A DNA stretch of 64,000 bases from Caulobacter segnis (GCF_023935105.1 NZ_CP096040.1:868001-932000); one strand, 5' to 3'. Positions 53,539 to 63,405 are shown, counted from the first letter of the stretch. Numbers and translations: made by a program. Notes: generated from the letters alone by a model not told the origin.

Positions 53539-53928
53539 ATGGGCAAGAGCTATTCGGGTGATCTTCGAGATCGGATCATTGGCTACGTCAGCGCCGGTGG
53601 ATCACGTCGTGGTGCGGCCAAGCACTTTGGGGTCAGCAACAGTTGCGCGGTGAAGCTGCTGGCGCGGGTGGAGCAGACGGGCTCTTGTGCGCCAGCGCGC
53701 CAGGGACGGCCGCCGGGAGACGGCAAGCTGGCGGCGCATCGGTCGTTCCTGATCGAACAGGTCGAAGCCAAGCCGGATATCACCCTGCCGCAACTGGCGG
53801 CCTTGCTGGAGGCGCAACGCGGGGTGAGCGCGGATCCCAGTTCGCTGTCGCGGGCGCTTCGCGCGGCTGGGTTCACATATAAAAAAAGCCCTGATGGCCT
53901 CGGAGCGCGCACGCGAAGCGGTGCGTGA
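53539..53928 (+). CDS. IS630 transposase first frame, copy 2
   Basis: The same 129-residue DNA-binding frame as in copy 1, with the seven-A run near its end at 53881-53887. See copy 1 for the domains. Confidence 0.85.
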   Translation: MGKSYSGDLRDRIIGYVSAGGSRRGAAKHFGVSNSCAVKLLARVEQTGSCAPARQGRPPGDGKLAAHRSFLIEQVEAKPDITLPQLAALLEAQRGVSADPSSLSRALRAAGFTYKKSPDGLGARTRSGA

Positions 53929-54496
53929 ACGGCGCAGGGAGTGGATCGAGCACCGCCAGCCCGTCATGCGCCAGCAGCCGGCGCGGCTGGTGTTCATTGA
54001 CGAGACGGCGGTCACCACCAAGATGACCCGGCTGCGCGGCCGCAGCCTGCGCGGTAAGCGCCTGGCGGCCGATGCGCCCTTCGGCCACTGGAGAACCCAG
54101 ACCTTCATCGCTGGCCTGCGATGCGCGCAGCTGACCGCGCCCTGGGTGCTCGATGGCCCGATGAACCGCGACGCCTTCGACGCCTATGTCGAGACCCAGC
54201 TAGCGCCGACGCTCAGCCCCGGTGACGTCGTGGTTCTCGACAACCTCGCCGCCCACAAGGGACCAAGAGCCGTCCAGGCCCTCAAGGCGCGGGGAGCCTG
54301 GTTCCTGTTCCTCCCGCCCTACTCGCCCGACCTCAACCCGATCGAGATGGCCTTCTCAAAGCTAAAAGCCCATCTGCGCGGCGCCTGCGCTCGCACCTTC
54401 GACGACCTCTGGAGGGCCGTCGGCGACATCTGCAGCCTCTACGAGCCCCAAGAGTGCTGGAACTACTTCAAGGCCGCTGGCTATGCGTCACATTAA
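53894..54496 (+). CDS. IS630 transposase second frame, copy 2
   Basis: The same 200-residue DDE frame as in copy 1, with an intact catalytic triad. It is expressed by slippage from the first frame. Confidence 0.85.
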   Translation: MASERAREAVRERRREWIEHRQPVMRQQPARLVFIDETAVTTKMTRLRGRSLRGKRLAADAPFGHWRTQTFIAGLRCAQLTAPWVLDGPMNRDAFDAYVETQLAPTLSPGDVVVLDNLAAHKGPRAVQALKARGAWFLFLPPYSPDLNPIEMAFSKLKAHLRGACARTFDDLWRAVGDICSLYEPQECWNYFKAAGYASH

Positions 54497-54508
54497 ACGC
54501 ACGATGCT

Positions 54509-55012
54509 CTAGAGTGGTCGTTCCATGAAGACGCGGAGGCTCTCGTCGAGTCCCCGCGCCAGATGTTTGCGTCGGATCTCCATGAGGTCTGGCGCTAGTT
54601 TTTTGTCGTCGAGGTCGGCGAAGCCCAGGCGTCGGTACCAGGGCGCGTTCCACGGCACGTCGCGGAAGGTCGACAGCGTCAGGCGAGCCAGGCCGTCCGC
54701 CCGCGCCCGCTCGGCCACGGCCTCGATCAGGCCCGCGCCGATGCGCCGGCCCGCGAAGGCCGGCAGCACGTCGATCTGCTCGATATAGAGACCGTCTCCC
54801 ACGGGGCGGAACATCACGAACGCCGCCAGGACGCCGTCCGTCTCGGCGACCAGCAGGCCGCGGATCGCGATGCGCGCGGCCAGCACCGGGGCGGGCGAGG
54901 GCTCGTCTTCGGCCAGGGCGTCCATCAGGCCGATGAAGCGCTGGGCCGAGGCGCGCTCCAGCGCGCGCAAGGCCTCGATCTCGGATGTCAGGGCGGGGCG
55001 AATGGCGAGGGT
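54509..55012 (-). CDS. GNAT family N-acetyltransferase
   Basis: A 167-residue acetyltransferase. The acetyl-CoA motif is VLPAFAGRRIGAGLIEAVAERA (about residues 83-104). FRDVPWNAPWYRRLGFADLDD is the C-terminal signature. The substrate is unknown. GTG 55012 is the likely start, as the protein begins with the first beta strand; TTG 55045 is an alternative. The last codons end at the IS630 junction, but the TAG stop is unchanged by the insertion because the target also had C before TA. Confidence 0.83.
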   Translation of the reverse strand, partial: TLAIRPALTSEIEALRALERASAQRFIGLMDALAEDEPSPAPVLAARIAIRGLLVAETDGVLAAFVMFRPVGDGLYIEQIDVLPAFAGRRIGAGLIEAVAERARADGLARLTLSTFRDVPWNAPWYRRLGFADLDDKKLAPDLMEIRRKHLARGLDESLRVFMERPL

Positions 55013-55070
55013 CACGCCGCCATGCTGGCCCGAACCGCTCCTCAAGGCCAGGAGGGGAGCGCCAAGCGGA

Positions 55071-56888
55071 TCAGGCGGCGCGCGAGGCGGAGCTGGACGC
55101 GCCGGAGGGAATGTCGAACCGCTTGACCAGTTCGCCGAGGCGGGCGGCCTCGCCCTTCAGCGAGTGGGCGGCGGCGGTGGTCTCCTCCACCATGGCCGCG
55201 TTCTGCTGGGTCATCTGATCCATCTGGTTGACGGCGGTGTTGACCTCGCGAAGCCCGGTCGCCTGTTCCTGGGCCGCCGTGGCGATCTCGGCCACCAGAG
55301 TCGAGATCTCGCTGACGCGGGTGATGATGTTGCCCAGCGCGACGCCCGACTGGTCGACCAGGGCGACGCCGACATCGACCTTGGCGGTGGTGGCGTTGAT
55401 CAGAACCTTGATCTCTCGGGCGGCGTCGGCCGAACGCTGGGCCAGGGCGCGAACTTCCTGGGCGACGACCGCGAACCCCTTGCCGCTGTCGCCGGCGCGG
55501 GCGGCCTCGACCCCCGCGTTCAGCGCTAGGAGGTTGGTCTGGAAGGCGATCTCGTCGATCACCCCGATGATGCGACCGATCTGCGCCGACGCCTCCTCGA
55601 TCTCGCGCACGGCGGCGACGGCGTCGCGCACCGAGGCCTCGGTCGAGCGAGCCTCGTCGCGGGCGACGTCGACCATCTGGTTGGCCTTGACCGCGCCGTC
55701 GGCGGCCTGACGCACCGCGCTGGTGATCTGGCCAAGGGCCGCGGCGGTCTCTTCCAGGCTGGCGGCCTGTTGCTCCGTGCGGCGGGAAAGATCGTCGGCG
55801 GCCTGGGCGATCTCGGCCGCCCCGCAATCGACGCCGCGCGAGGCGCCGCCGATGTCGCCCATAGTGGCGTTCAGGGTCTGGGCGGTGGTGTTGAAATCCT
55901 GGCGCAGGCGCTCGTAGTCCGAGGCGAAGGCGTTGGTCAGGCGCACGCCCACCTGGCCGTCGGCCAGGCGGCGCAGGCCGTCGGCCAGGCCGTCCAGCGC
56001 CTCGCGGCGGCTTTCCTCTTCCGACCGGCGATCGGCCTCGACGGCGGCGCGCTGGCGGTCGGCGTCGCCGCGCGATCGTTCGTCGCGTTCGCGCAACGAC
56101 TGGCGCTCCAGCAGGCTCTCGCGGAAGACGGCGATGGCCTTGGCCATCTCGCCCAGTTCGTCCTTGCGGTCGGCGAACGGCACGGCGGCGGCGTAGTCGT
56201 CATTGGCCAGGCCCGCCATGTAGCGCGTGATCGCCTGCACCGGCCGCACCACGGCGCGGCGCATGGCCCAGACACCGCCGCCGATCACGGCGCCCAACAG
56301 CAGCATCAGGCCCGCCGTCAGCGACAGGTCGGTCACCTGGCGATGGTGGGCGTCGGCCTCGACGGCGGCGTTGCCGGCGGCGATGACCGGCACGGCCTTG
56401 TCGACGGCGGCGCGGTGGGCGGCGTAGGCGCTGGACATCTCGGCATAGGCGGCGTCGGCGGCGGCTTGATCCTTGGCCTCCAGCGCCGCGACCAACTTGC
56501 GGGCGGCGGCCCGCACCCGCAGGGCGGCGACGTCGGAATCGCGCAGCAGGGTCTGGGTCACCTCGGGCGACAGGGTCTGCTTGCGCCAGTAGACGAGGCG
56601 GGCGTCGTACTCGCCCGACAGCCGGTCGATCTCCTTGGCCGCGTCGGCGATCTTGTCCGGCGTGCGGGTCAGATAGGCGGTCTGGGCGTCGAGATAGGTC
56701 TCGATCACGTACATCGGTGGCGGCAGGATGTCGGCCGTCAGGTCCTTGCCCGCGACGATCTCGTCATAGAGCGGACCACCGATGCGCTGGCTGGAGATGG
56801 CCTTCCACGAGCCGGCGGCCAGAAGGATCAGGCCGACCGTCAGCGCGGCGCCGAACAGATTCATCGCCCCGGATAACTTCAGGCGCAT
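55071..56888 (-). CDS. Methyl-accepting chemotaxis protein, membrane receptor
   Basis: A 605-residue chemoreceptor. The first membrane helix is near residues 8-28, a periplasmic helical sensor follows (about 30-190), and a second helix is near 193-213. A HAMP region (about 215-270) leads to the cytoplasmic coiled coil with the signalling tip [21 protein letters not shown]. The signature is complete, so it should couple to CheA and CheW. The ligand is unknown. ATG 56888 is chosen over 56906. The next upstream gene is a second chemoreceptor on the same strand. Confidence 0.91.
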   Translation of the reverse strand: MRLKLSGAMNLFGAALTVGLILLAAGSWKAISSQRIGGPLYDEIVAGKDLTADILPPPMYVIETYLDAQTAYLTRTPDKIADAAKEIDRLSGEYDARLVYWRKQTLSPEVTQTLLRDSDVAALRVRAAARKLVAALEAKDQAAADAAYAEMSSAYAAHRAAVDKAVPVIAAGNAAVEADAHHRQVTDLSLTAGLMLLLGAVIGGGVWAMRRAVVRPVQAITRYMAGLANDDYAAAVPFADRKDELGEMAKAIAVFRESLLERQSLRERDERSRGDADRQRAAVEADRRSEEESRREALDGLADGLRRLADGQVGVRLTNAFASDYERLRQDFNTTAQTLNATMGDIGGASRGVDCGAAEIAQAADDLSRRTEQQAASLEETAAALGQITSAVRQAADGAVKANQMVDVARDEARSTEASVRDAVAAVREIEEASAQIGRIIGVIDEIAFQTNLLALNAGVEAARAGDSGKGFAVVAQEVRALAQRSADAAREIKVLINATTAKVDVGVALVDQSGVALGNIITRVSEISTLVAEIATAAQEQATGLREVNTAVNQMDQMTQQNAAMVEETTAAAHSLKGEAARLGELVKRFDIPSGASSSASRAA

Positions 56889-57053
56889 GGCTTCGTCCCC
56901 CGACACACCACTCGAACAAGAAACTTGCGCGAAGGTCTGCTCTCTTGATGAAGCACACCTTAACCGCGATTACGGGTGCTGCTCAGATTGGGGAATTTGA
57001 TCGCGATCAGGATCCCCGGAAATACAGCGTCGCGGCGTGGCGGCCGGGCGGCG

Positions 57054-58469
57054 TCAGGCCGCGCGCGCGCCGAGCCGGCCATGGCCTCGCGAAACGGGCG
57101 CCTGAACGGCCTCGCCGGTCTTGAAGCGTTTCATCAGGTCGGACAGCTCGTGAGCCTCGGTGCGCAGATTGGCCGCGGCGGCGGTGGTCTCCTCGACCAT
57201 GGCCGCGTTCTGCTGGGTCACCTGGTCCATCTGGTTGATGGCGCCGTTGACCTGATTGAGGCCGGTGGCCTGCTCCTGCGACGAGCGGGCGATCTCCGAG
57301 ATCAGGCCGTCGATCTCGCCGACCTTGCCGACGATGCCGTCCAGCGACGCGCCGCTTTCGCCGACCAGCTTCACGCCGCGATCGACCTGGGCGGTGGAGT
57401 TGGCGATCAGGGTCTTGATCTCCTTGGCGGCGTCGGCTGAGCGCTGGGCCAGGGCCCGCACCTCTTGCGCCACGACCGCGAAGCCACGGCCGGCCTCGCC
57501 GGCGCGGGCCGCTTCCACGCCCGCATTGAGGGCCAGGAGGTTCGTCTGAAAGGCGATCTCGTCGATCACGCCGATGATCTGGCCGATCTGGGCCGAGGAT
57601 TTCTCGATCTCGCCCATGGCCGCGACGGCCTGCTGGACGACCGCGCCGGAACGGCCTGCGTCCACGCGGGCGGCCGAGGCGGCCTCCGAGGCGCGGCGAG
57701 CGCCTTCGGCGCTGCGCACCACGGTGGCGGTGATCTCGTCCAGGGCGGCGGCGGTCTCTTCCAGGCTGGCGGCCTGCTGTTCGGTGCGGCGGGCCAGGTC
57801 GTCCGAGGCGTAGGACACCTCGTCGATGCCGGCCTGCATGGTGGTGGTGCGTTGCGTGATGGTCGAGACGGTGTCGCGCAGGCAGTCGATGGCGGTGTTG
57901 AAGTCGGCCTTGATCTGCGCGTAGCGCGGATCCATCGCCGTCTCGATGTGCGCGCTGACGTCGCCGCGCGCCAGGCGGCCCAGGCCCTCGGCCAGCACCG
58001 CGACCACGTTGTTGTCCTGGTCGGCCTTCTTGCGGGCGGCCTCGGCGGCGGCGCGCTCCAGCTCGACCTGGGTTATGTCCGAGGCGAACTTGATGACCTT
58101 CACCGGCTTGCCGGCCTTGTCGAAGATCGGATTGTAGGAGGCCTGGATCCAGATTTCCGCGCCGCCCTTGCCCAGGCGCTTGAACTTGTCCGAGAAGAAT
58201 TCGCCGGCGTTCAGGCGACGCCAGAACTCGCGGTAGTCGCCGCTCGACCCATAGTCGCTCTCTACGAACAGGCTGTGATGGCGGCCCTGGATCTCGGGAA
58301 GGCCGTAGCCCAGCGTCTTCAGGAAATTGTCGTTGGCCGTGATGATCGTGCCGTCGAGATTGAACTCGATGACCGCCTGGCTGCGGTGAATGGCGGCGAT
58401 GACCGCTTCCATTTCGGCGATTTTGCTGGCGGCCTTGCTGTCGTCCTGACGCGCCCGGAAGAAGGACAT
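57054..58469 (-). CDS. Cytoplasmic PAS-containing chemoreceptor
   Basis: A 471-residue receptor without a membrane segment. A PAS domain (about 25-140: [21 protein letters not shown], with a PAC-type end [10 protein letters not shown]) precedes a HAMP-like region and the MCP coiled coil with [21 protein letters not shown]. It resembles soluble PAS receptors that sense redox or oxygen through heme or flavin. No heme ligand is certain. It starts at ATG 58469 with AGGGGAA upstream. The frame extends upstream without support. It lies next to the membrane receptor and may share its transcript. Confidence 0.9.
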   Translation of the reverse strand: MSFFRARQDDSKAASKIAEMEAVIAAIHRSQAVIEFNLDGTIITANDNFLKTLGYGLPEIQGRHHSLFVESDYGSSGDYREFWRRLNAGEFFSDKFKRLGKGGAEIWIQASYNPIFDKAGKPVKVIKFASDITQVELERAAAEAARKKADQDNNVVAVLAEGLGRLARGDVSAHIETAMDPRYAQIKADFNTAIDCLRDTVSTITQRTTTMQAGIDEVSYASDDLARRTEQQAASLEETAAALDEITATVVRSAEGARRASEAASAARVDAGRSGAVVQQAVAAMGEIEKSSAQIGQIIGVIDEIAFQTNLLALNAGVEAARAGEAGRGFAVVAQEVRALAQRSADAAKEIKTLIANSTAQVDRGVKLVGESGASLDGIVGKVGEIDGLISEIARSSQEQATGLNQVNGAINQMDQVTQQNAAMVEETTAAAANLRTEAHELSDLMKRFKTGEAVQAPVSRGHGRLGARAA

Positions 58470-58834
58470 CGGCGATTTCCCCTGGCGAAGGTCCCTATTC
58501 GGCCCACCACCCTGGCGGTACCGCTTCCTCGCTTTTCGGCAGCAGGTTGCGTATCGAACTGACAAGAGAGCATTAACGCGCGACAGCCGTGGCGCGAGCT
58601 TGAGTTTGAGTTTCATCAATGAAAACAGAGCGAACGGCGTTCTCCGGTTTCGAATGACAGTGTCGCGCGTCAACTCGCCACAGGAAGGGAGCCGGAGACA
58701 GGTCGCACCTCTCCGGATGTTTTTCGGCTGGCGCCGCGCGCGGATCACGCCATCATGGCCCGAGGTCCCGCCCATGCTGGAACCAAGGCCCAGCTGGACT
58801 GTTTGACCTTGCGAGTTCACGAGGGAGTCCCGCC
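58470..58834. other. Divergent intergenic region
   Basis: About 365 bases between the cytoplasmic chemoreceptor and the TspO-like gene. It contains presumed promoters for both. I see no RNA gene, repeat or named regulatory site. Confidence 0.45.
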
Positions 58835-59410
58835 ATGCACATCGCCAACGGAAAGTCGCGCGAGCGCGCCCTGGCCGGTCGCGAAGCTTTCGAGCTCGAT
58901 CATCGCGAGGGGGTCCATCCCGCCGCGCAGGTCGCGGTCGGCGCGGCCCTGGCCGGCGGGGCGATCATCGCGGCGCTCCTGATGGGCCGCCGTCACGAGC
59001 GGGCGCTGGACGACGAGATGTACGCCGTCGAGTTCGCCGAAATGCATGAGCCGGTCGCCCACCAACCCAAGCCGCTGACCAGCCTGCTGCTGCCGCCGCT
59101 GTTCATCGCCATGACCCTGTCGGGCCTGCGCACCTGGAATGCGCCGTCCAGCCCGGCCCGCACCCGGGCCCTGACGATCTGGAGCCTGGTGCAGGGCTTC
59201 AACGCCCTGTGGCTGGGCCTGGGCGCCAAGCGGGTCGGCGGCCAGCTCGGCGCGGCGACGGCGTCGCTGGCGGCTTCGGCGGCCTATGCGCTGGAAGCGC
59301 GCAAGGTTGGGGGCGGGTCGGCGCCGGATCTCGGCTGGCTGGGCATCGCCAACGCCCTGACGGCCCAACTGTGGCGCCGTCCGGTGCTGCGCGCCCCGAC
59401 TCTTCACTAG
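58835..59410 (+). CDS. TspO/MBR-like membrane protein
   Basis: A 191-residue protein. The N-terminal 80 residues are soluble except for one hydrophobic stretch (about 31-48). The C-terminal part resembles the TspO tryptophan-rich sensor: [40 protein letters not shown], and an end like [15 protein letters not shown]. TspO proteins bind porphyrins and help regulate stress. The match is partial, since conserved tryptophans are fewer than normal. I cannot exclude an unrelated membrane protein. Confidence 0.5.
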   Translation: MHIANGKSRERALAGREAFELDHREGVHPAAQVAVGAALAGGAIIAALLMGRRHERALDDEMYAVEFAEMHEPVAHQPKPLTSLLLPPLFIAMTLSGLRTWNAPSSPARTRALTIWSLVQGFNALWLGLGAKRVGGQLGAATASLAASAAYALEARKVGGGSAPDLGWLGIANALTAQLWRRPVLRAPTLH

Positions 59411-59420
59411 CCCCCAGGGT

Positions 59421-59867
59421 TCAGGGGATCCTCAGCGCGCGGTCCAGGCTGAACTGGCCGCCGCCGCGCGCGATCAGGAACAGCAGCAGGCCCGCCCAGG
59501 ACAGGTGGGTCGGCCAGGCGTCCGGATAGACGAAGATCTCTATCACCGCCGTCATGCCCAGGAACGCCAGGGCCGATAGGCGGGTGAACAGACCCAGCAC
59601 CACCAGGATCGAGAACAGGTGCTCGGCATAGGTCGCCGCATGCGCCGCCACGACCGGCGGCAGCAGCGGTACGTGGTACTCGCTCTCGAACAGCGCGTAG
59701 GTCCCGTCGGTGATGTGCAGGATGCCGTCGACCTTGGTGCGGCCGGACTGAAAGAAGATCGCCGCCACGCCCAGGCGGGTGACGAGGGCGAGGACATCCT
59801 CCGTCAGCACCTTGCGGGCGGTCTGGGCGAAGAGGTCGAAGGGCGCGCGAAGCGAGAGAGCGGTCAT
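59421..59867 (-). CDS. DoxX family protein of the bufferin operon
   Basis: A 148-residue membrane protein with four hydrophobic helices. [20 protein letters not shown] and [29 protein letters not shown] are DoxX motifs. It is the last gene of the bufferin operon and overlaps the BufC gene by four bases. DoxX-type proteins accompany many bufferin loci, probably with a redox or membrane role. What it does for the product is not known. Confidence 0.87.
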   Translation of the reverse strand: MTALSLRAPFDLFAQTARKVLTEDVLALVTRLGVAAIFFQSGRTKVDGILHITDGTYALFESEYHVPLLPPVVAAHAATYAEHLFSILVVLGLFTRLSALAFLGMTAVIEIFVYPDAWPTHLSWAGLLLFLIARGGGQFSLDRALRIP

Positions 59868-60649
59868 AGATCGGTTTCCAGGCGGAGGCCGCCGAACACG
59901 CCGTCGGCGATCAGGGCGGCGAACAGAGGGGCAAGCGGAACATTCGGGTCGGCCGCCGCCGCGCGTTCGGCGGCTTCGGCGCTGGTCTGGCCCGCGCGAC
60001 AGGCGCGCAGGAATTCGGTCTCGGCGGCTCCCGCGACGCGGCTTCGCACCGATCCGTCCCGGCGGACCAGCAGCAGGGTCTCGGGTGATCCTGAAAGGTC
60101 GAGGTCCTCGCGGCCCTCGCGGGCGGCAAGCCAGAGGCTGGGCAGGCCCGCCTCGAACGCGGCGAAGCGGACGCTGGGATGCAGGGGCAGTCGGGCCCGC
60201 GCCAGCTCATCCGGGGGCAGCGCCGCCAGCGTCTCGGCGGTCAGGATGGACGCCTCGGCCGCGAACAGAGCCTCGGTCCACAGGCGGTCGAGGTGCGCGA
60301 TCCCGGCCAGGTAGGGCAGGTCCTGGGCCGGCGGGAAACGCTCCAGCCAGGCCGGTAAGGCCTCGCCATAGTCCAACAGGGCCCCGCTGGTCGGCGGCGC
60401 CTCGCGGGCGAACAGGGCGGCGGCGGCGCGAAACCAGTCCTCGCCGACCATCGACAGCACGGTCGGGAAGTTGGCCGACAGGGCGTCGACGCAGCCCTTG
60501 GCGATGGTGTTGCGGTAGACGGCGAGCCCGGCCTGGCCCTCGCCGGGCGTCAGCCAGGGCGAGAGGGCCGAGGGGCTGCCGGCGAGGGCGGCGACGAAGG
60601 CGTCCTGGAAATCCAGTAGCTCAGGCATGCGCGGTCTCCAGCGCCGCAA
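59864..60649 (-). CDS. bufC: Bufferin partner protein BufC (DUF2063)
   Basis: A 261-residue protein with an N-terminal DUF2063 domain ([61 protein letters not shown]) and a C-terminal domain of about 100 residues. BufC helps the MNIO enzyme BufB recognise and modify the precursor peptide. It overlaps the BufB gene by 29 bases and the DoxX gene by four, so all three are translated together. Confidence 0.92.
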   Translation of the reverse strand: MRRWRPRMPELLDFQDAFVAALAGSPSALSPWLTPGEGQAGLAVYRNTIAKGCVDALSANFPTVLSMVGEDWFRAAAALFAREAPPTSGALLDYGEALPAWLERFPPAQDLPYLAGIAHLDRLWTEALFAAEASILTAETLAALPPDELARARLPLHPSVRFAAFEAGLPSLWLAAREGREDLDLSGSPETLLLVRRDGSVRSRVAGAAETEFLRACRAGQTSAEAAERAAAADPNVPLAPLFAALIADGVFGGLRLETDL

Positions 60650-61454
60650 GCTCGGCGGCGGCGCGGTCGCGCTCAGCCATCAGGATCGCGAAGGCGGGGA
60701 TGTCGTCGTCGCGCTCGATCAGCGTCGGGCGCGGGCCGATCCGGCGGATCAGCCGGCGATAGAGCGCCCAGACGGGCTCGGCCACCGGCGCGCCGTGCGT
60801 GTCGATCAGCAAGGCGGAGCCGCCTTCGTCCGGTCCGTGACCCGCCAGGTGAATCTCGCCCACGGACTCGCCGGGAAGGGCGTCCAGATAGGCCTCGGCC
60901 GCGTAGCCCAGGTTGCTGGCGCTGACGAAGACGTTGTTGACGTCGACCAGCAGGCCGCAGCCGGTCTTAATCACGAGGGCTTTCAGGAAGTCGACCTCGT
61001 CCAGGTCGTGGCCCTGGAGCGGCAGGTAGAGGGAGGGGTTCTCGATCAGCACGCGGCGGCCCAGCGCGTCCTGCATCCGGCCGATGTTGGCGGCGATGCG
61101 GGCCAGGGCGGCCTTGGTGCGGGGAAAGGGCAGCAGGTCGGGCTGGTGCGCGCCGCGATGGGTCGACCAGGCCAGGTGCTCGGACACCACGAACGGCTCG
61201 AACCGATCGACCAGGCGCTTCAGGGCGAGGAGGTGCGCGGGATCCGGATCGGCGTCGGCGGCCAAGGACAGGCCTACGCCATGCAGCGACAGCGGCCGGC
61301 GCGCGCGGACCGCCTCCAGCGCCGCGAGGCGCGGGCCGCCGGCCGACATGTAGTTCTCGGGATGGACCTCGAACCACAGGCCGTCGGCGTCGCTGGCGAG
61401 CGCGTCGGCATAGTGCTGGGATTTGAGGCCGAGGCCGGCGGTGGGGGTCATCAC
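60621..61454 (-). CDS. bufB: MNIO family bufferin maturase BufB (DUF692)
   Basis: A 277-residue TIM-barrel multinuclear iron oxidase. Likely iron ligands are seen as HPENY, SLHGVGLS, SEHLAW, LIENPS, LLVDVNN, EIHLAGH and DTHG, the usual order of DUF692. The enzyme converts peptide cysteines into modified rings such as thiooxazoles with help from BufC. It lies downstream of bufA, separated by a family B repeat, and overlaps bufC. The ligand set is complete. Confidence 0.94.
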   Translation of the reverse strand: MMTPTAGLGLKSQHYADALASDADGLWFEVHPENYMSAGGPRLAALEAVRARRPLSLHGVGLSLAADADPDPAHLLALKRLVDRFEPFVVSEHLAWSTHRGAHQPDLLPFPRTKAALARIAANIGRMQDALGRRVLIENPSLYLPLQGHDLDEVDFLKALVIKTGCGLLVDVNNVFVSASNLGYAAEAYLDALPGESVGEIHLAGHGPDEGGSALLIDTHGAPVAEPVWALYRRLIRRIGPRPTLIERDDDIPAFAILMAERDRAAAELAALETAHA

Positions 61455-61470
61455 GAGGTTCCCAAAACCC

Positions 61471-61593
61471 GTCTTCCCGGCGAAAGCCGGGACCCAGATC
61501 TCAAAGCGTCTGGGCTGATTGGAAGAGCGCCGAGGTTCTAGAACCCACCCCAGCGCTCCTCCATCTGGGCCCCGGCTTTCGCCGGGGAAACGG
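61471..61593. repeat. Intact palindromic repeat, family B, between bufA and bufB
   Basis: A 123-base element with two inverted arms (CCCGGCGAAAGCCGGG and CCCCGGCTTTCGCCGGGG) and a central GGTTCTAGAACC (61534-61545). It is the uninterrupted counterpart of the repeat at 26301 split by IS630 copy 1. Transcribed in the buf operon it would fold strongly, and may protect the bufA mRNA or reduce bufB expression. Confidence 0.88.
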
Positions 61594-61601
61594 AAGTTCC
61601 G

Positions 61602-61886
61602 CTACATCTTCGGGGTCAGCGAGCCCATGCCGTTCGGCGTCTTGATCGTGACGCACGTGCCCTTCTTGACCATCTTCCAGGCGTCGCCCTGGTAGTCGAC
61701 CTTCGAGGTGCCGGCGCACGAGGTGCCCGCGCCGGCCTTGCAGTCGTTCTCGCCAGCCTTGGCGACGCCGTAGCACTTCTCCTGGTCGCCCTTGGACTTC
61801 ATGTGATCGTCGGCGGAGGCCATCGAGACGCCCGCCGAGAGGGCGAGGACGGCGGCGAGGGCGGCGGTGGTGGTCGTGCGGTTCAT
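61602..61886 (-). CDS. bufA1: Bufferin precursor peptide BufA1 (DUF2282)
   Basis: A 94-residue exported precursor. The signal peptide [20 protein letters not shown] is cleaved near ASA. The mature part has four cysteines in [26 protein letters not shown] and KGTCVTIKT, the DUF2282 arrangement. In Caulobacter, bufferins are modified at cysteines by BufB/BufC, cross to the periplasm and buffer copper. A typical AAGGAGAA site precedes the ATG. A SigF-type promoter lies about 63 bases upstream. Confidence 0.94.
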   Translation of the reverse strand: MNRTTTTAALAAVLALSAGVSMASADDHMKSKGDQEKCYGVAKAGENDCKAGAGTSCAGTSKVDYQGDAWKMVKKGTCVTIKTPNGMGSLTPKM

Positions 61887-61948
61887 GGGGTTTCTCCTTG
61901 GAATGGTTTCGCCAAGGCGGTCTTGCTGGCCGCCCGGTCGATCGGAAG

Positions 61949-61974
61949 TACGAAGCCACGGCGTGCAAGGTTAC
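61949..61974 (-). promoter_or_regulatory. SigF-type promoter of the bufferin operon
   Basis: Read on the minus strand: GTAACC (61974-61969), 16 bases, CGTA (61952-61949). It matches the Caulobacter SigF consensus GTAACC-N16-CGAA with one change in the -10. The start of transcription would be near 61942, giving a 5-prime leader of about 55 bases before bufA. Confidence 0.8.
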
Positions 61975-62038
61975 ACCGATCGGCGAACAAAATTTCGGCG
62001 TCGTGTTTCCGGATGGTTCCGGCGCGGCGCGCGGGCGT

Positions 62039-62064
62039 GTAACCATCCGCCCCTCGCGCGCGAA
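62039..62064 (+). promoter_or_regulatory. SigF-type promoter of sigF-nrsF
   Basis: GTAACC (62039-62044), 16 bases, CGAA (62061-62064): a perfect match to the SigF consensus. It is 12 bases before the sigF GTG, so the transcript has only a few bases of leader. It indicates positive autoregulation. Confidence 0.85.
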
Positions 62065-62075
62065 TAGGGGCAGGC

Positions 62076-62615
62076 GTGACGGATACCGAAACCCGTTTGA
62101 AGGCGCTGATGCTGCGCGGGATGGACGGCGACGCCGCCGCCTATCGCCAGTGTCTGGCCGTCCTGGGCGTTCGGCTTCGCGCGTATTTCGCGCGGCGGAT
62201 GTCCGGCGCGCCCGGTGATGTGGAGGATCTTGTGCAGGAGACGCTGCTGGCGGTGCATCTCAAGCGGTCGACCTGGGACTCGTCCCAGTCGTTCACCGCC
62301 TGGGCGCACGCGGTGGCGCGCTACAAGCTGATCGACCATTGGCGGCGGCGGAAGATCCGCCAGACCTTGCCGATCGAGGATCATATCGAATTCCTGGCCG
62401 CCGACGAGCCCGAGCCCGGCGTGGGCCTGGAGCTGGATCGCGCCCTGGCCAGCCTGCCCGAGCGGCAGCGGATCCTGGTCTCCGACGTCAAGCTGACGGG
62501 CCTCTCCCTCGCCGAGGCGGGCGCCCGCGCGGGCATTTCCGAGGGCGCGGCCAAGGTCGCCCTGCACCGGGCGCTGAAGGCCCTGGCCGAAAGGATGCGC
62601 CGTGCGGACGGATGA
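62076..62615 (+). CDS. sigF: ECF sigma factor SigF
   Basis: A 179-residue group 4 sigma factor. Region 2 includes MSGAPGDVEDLVQETLLAVHL and the DNA-melting FTAWAHAVARYKLIDHWRRR. Region 4 includes LPERQRILVSDVKLTGLSLAEA and AGISEGAAKVALHRALKAL. In Caulobacter, SigF controls a small regulon induced by metals such as chromate and cadmium. The start is GTG 62076 with AGGGGCAGG upstream. It overlaps nrsF by 14 bases and is divergent from the buf operon. Confidence 0.92.
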   Translation: MTDTETRLKALMLRGMDGDAAAYRQCLAVLGVRLRAYFARRMSGAPGDVEDLVQETLLAVHLKRSTWDSSQSFTAWAHAVARYKLIDHWRRRKIRQTLPIEDHIEFLAADEPEPGVGLELDRALASLPERQRILVSDVKLTGLSLAEAGARAGISEGAAKVALHRALKALAERMRRADG

Positions 62616-63240
62616 TCTGATCGACGCCCTGGCCCAGGACACGGGGCCGACCCGCGGCCCGCCGCGCCGCCTGGCCATCGTCGCGGCTCTGGGCGCCCTG
62701 GCGGCGCTGGTGCTGGTTCTGACCTGGCTGCATACCCGCCATGACCTGATGCAGGCCATGCGCGGCGGCATGTTCTGGATGAAGGCGCTGTACACGGCGC
62801 TGCTGGGCGTGGCCGGCTATCTGGCGGTCGAGCGGCTGGCGCGGCCCGGCGGCTCGGGCCGACGGGGCTGGACGCTGGGCCTGGCGGTGCTGGCGATCTG
62901 CGTCGCGGCGGGGGTCTGGCAGGCCATGGTCAGCCCGGACATCCAGGCGGCGCTGCGCATGCTGCGCGGGCATTCTTGGCATTCGTGCACGCCTCGGATC
63001 CTGATCCTGAGCCTGCCGATGCTGGGCGTCGGCCTGTGGGCGCTGCGCGGCATGGCGCCGACCCGGCCGATCCTGGCCGGCCTCGCCATGGGCCTGTTCT
63101 CGGGCGGCGTGGCCGGCACGATCTACGGCCTGCATTGCCCGGAGCACACCTTCACCTTCGTGGCCCTGTGGTACAGCCTGGGCGTGCTGCTGACGGCGGC
63201 CTTGGGCGCGATTATCGGGCGGTGGGCGCTGCGCTGGTAG
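62602..63240 (+). CDS. nrsF: Membrane anti-sigma factor NrsF (DUF1109)
   Basis: A 212-residue protein with six hydrophobic helices (about 25-43, 57-77, 90-108, 133-150, 157-175 and 187-208) and a short cytoplasmic N-terminus. It has Cys129 in HSWHSCTPRI and Cys179 in YGLHCPEH, matching the two cysteines needed for sensing in C. crescentus NrsF. It holds SigF at the membrane until metals or oxidants act. The ATG overlaps sigF by 14 bases, giving coupled synthesis. Confidence 0.92.
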   Translation: MRTDDLIDALAQDTGPTRGPPRRLAIVAALGALAALVLVLTWLHTRHDLMQAMRGGMFWMKALYTALLGVAGYLAVERLARPGGSGRRGWTLGLAVLAICVAAGVWQAMVSPDIQAALRMLRGHSWHSCTPRILILSLPMLGVGLWALRGMAPTRPILAGLAMGLFSGGVAGTIYGLHCPEHTFTFVALWYSLGVLLTAALGAIIGRWALRW

Positions 63241-63405
63241 GCGCATCCATCAGGACATCCCCGGGTCTGGGACCGCTACCGATCAAGTTTTGTTCCGTCG
63301 CCTTCCGATCGATTGACAAACCGACGTTCCGCCAATGAACTGCCGCCGCATTTTCGCGAATGAGACGCGATAGGCGCTGACGCAACCGCTCCGTGGGGAG
63401 GGCGC

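Larger units (their letters stand above)
53461..54509 (+). mobile_element. IS630-family insertion sequence, copy 2
   Basis: A 1049-base copy, by eye identical to 26354-27402, flanked by TA (53459-53460 and 54510-54511) inside a CTAG. Orientation is the same as copy 1. Both transposase frames are intact and identical, so transposition was probably recent. The stop codon of the GNAT gene on the other strand is at the CTA of the right junction, at 54509-54511. Confidence 0.92.
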
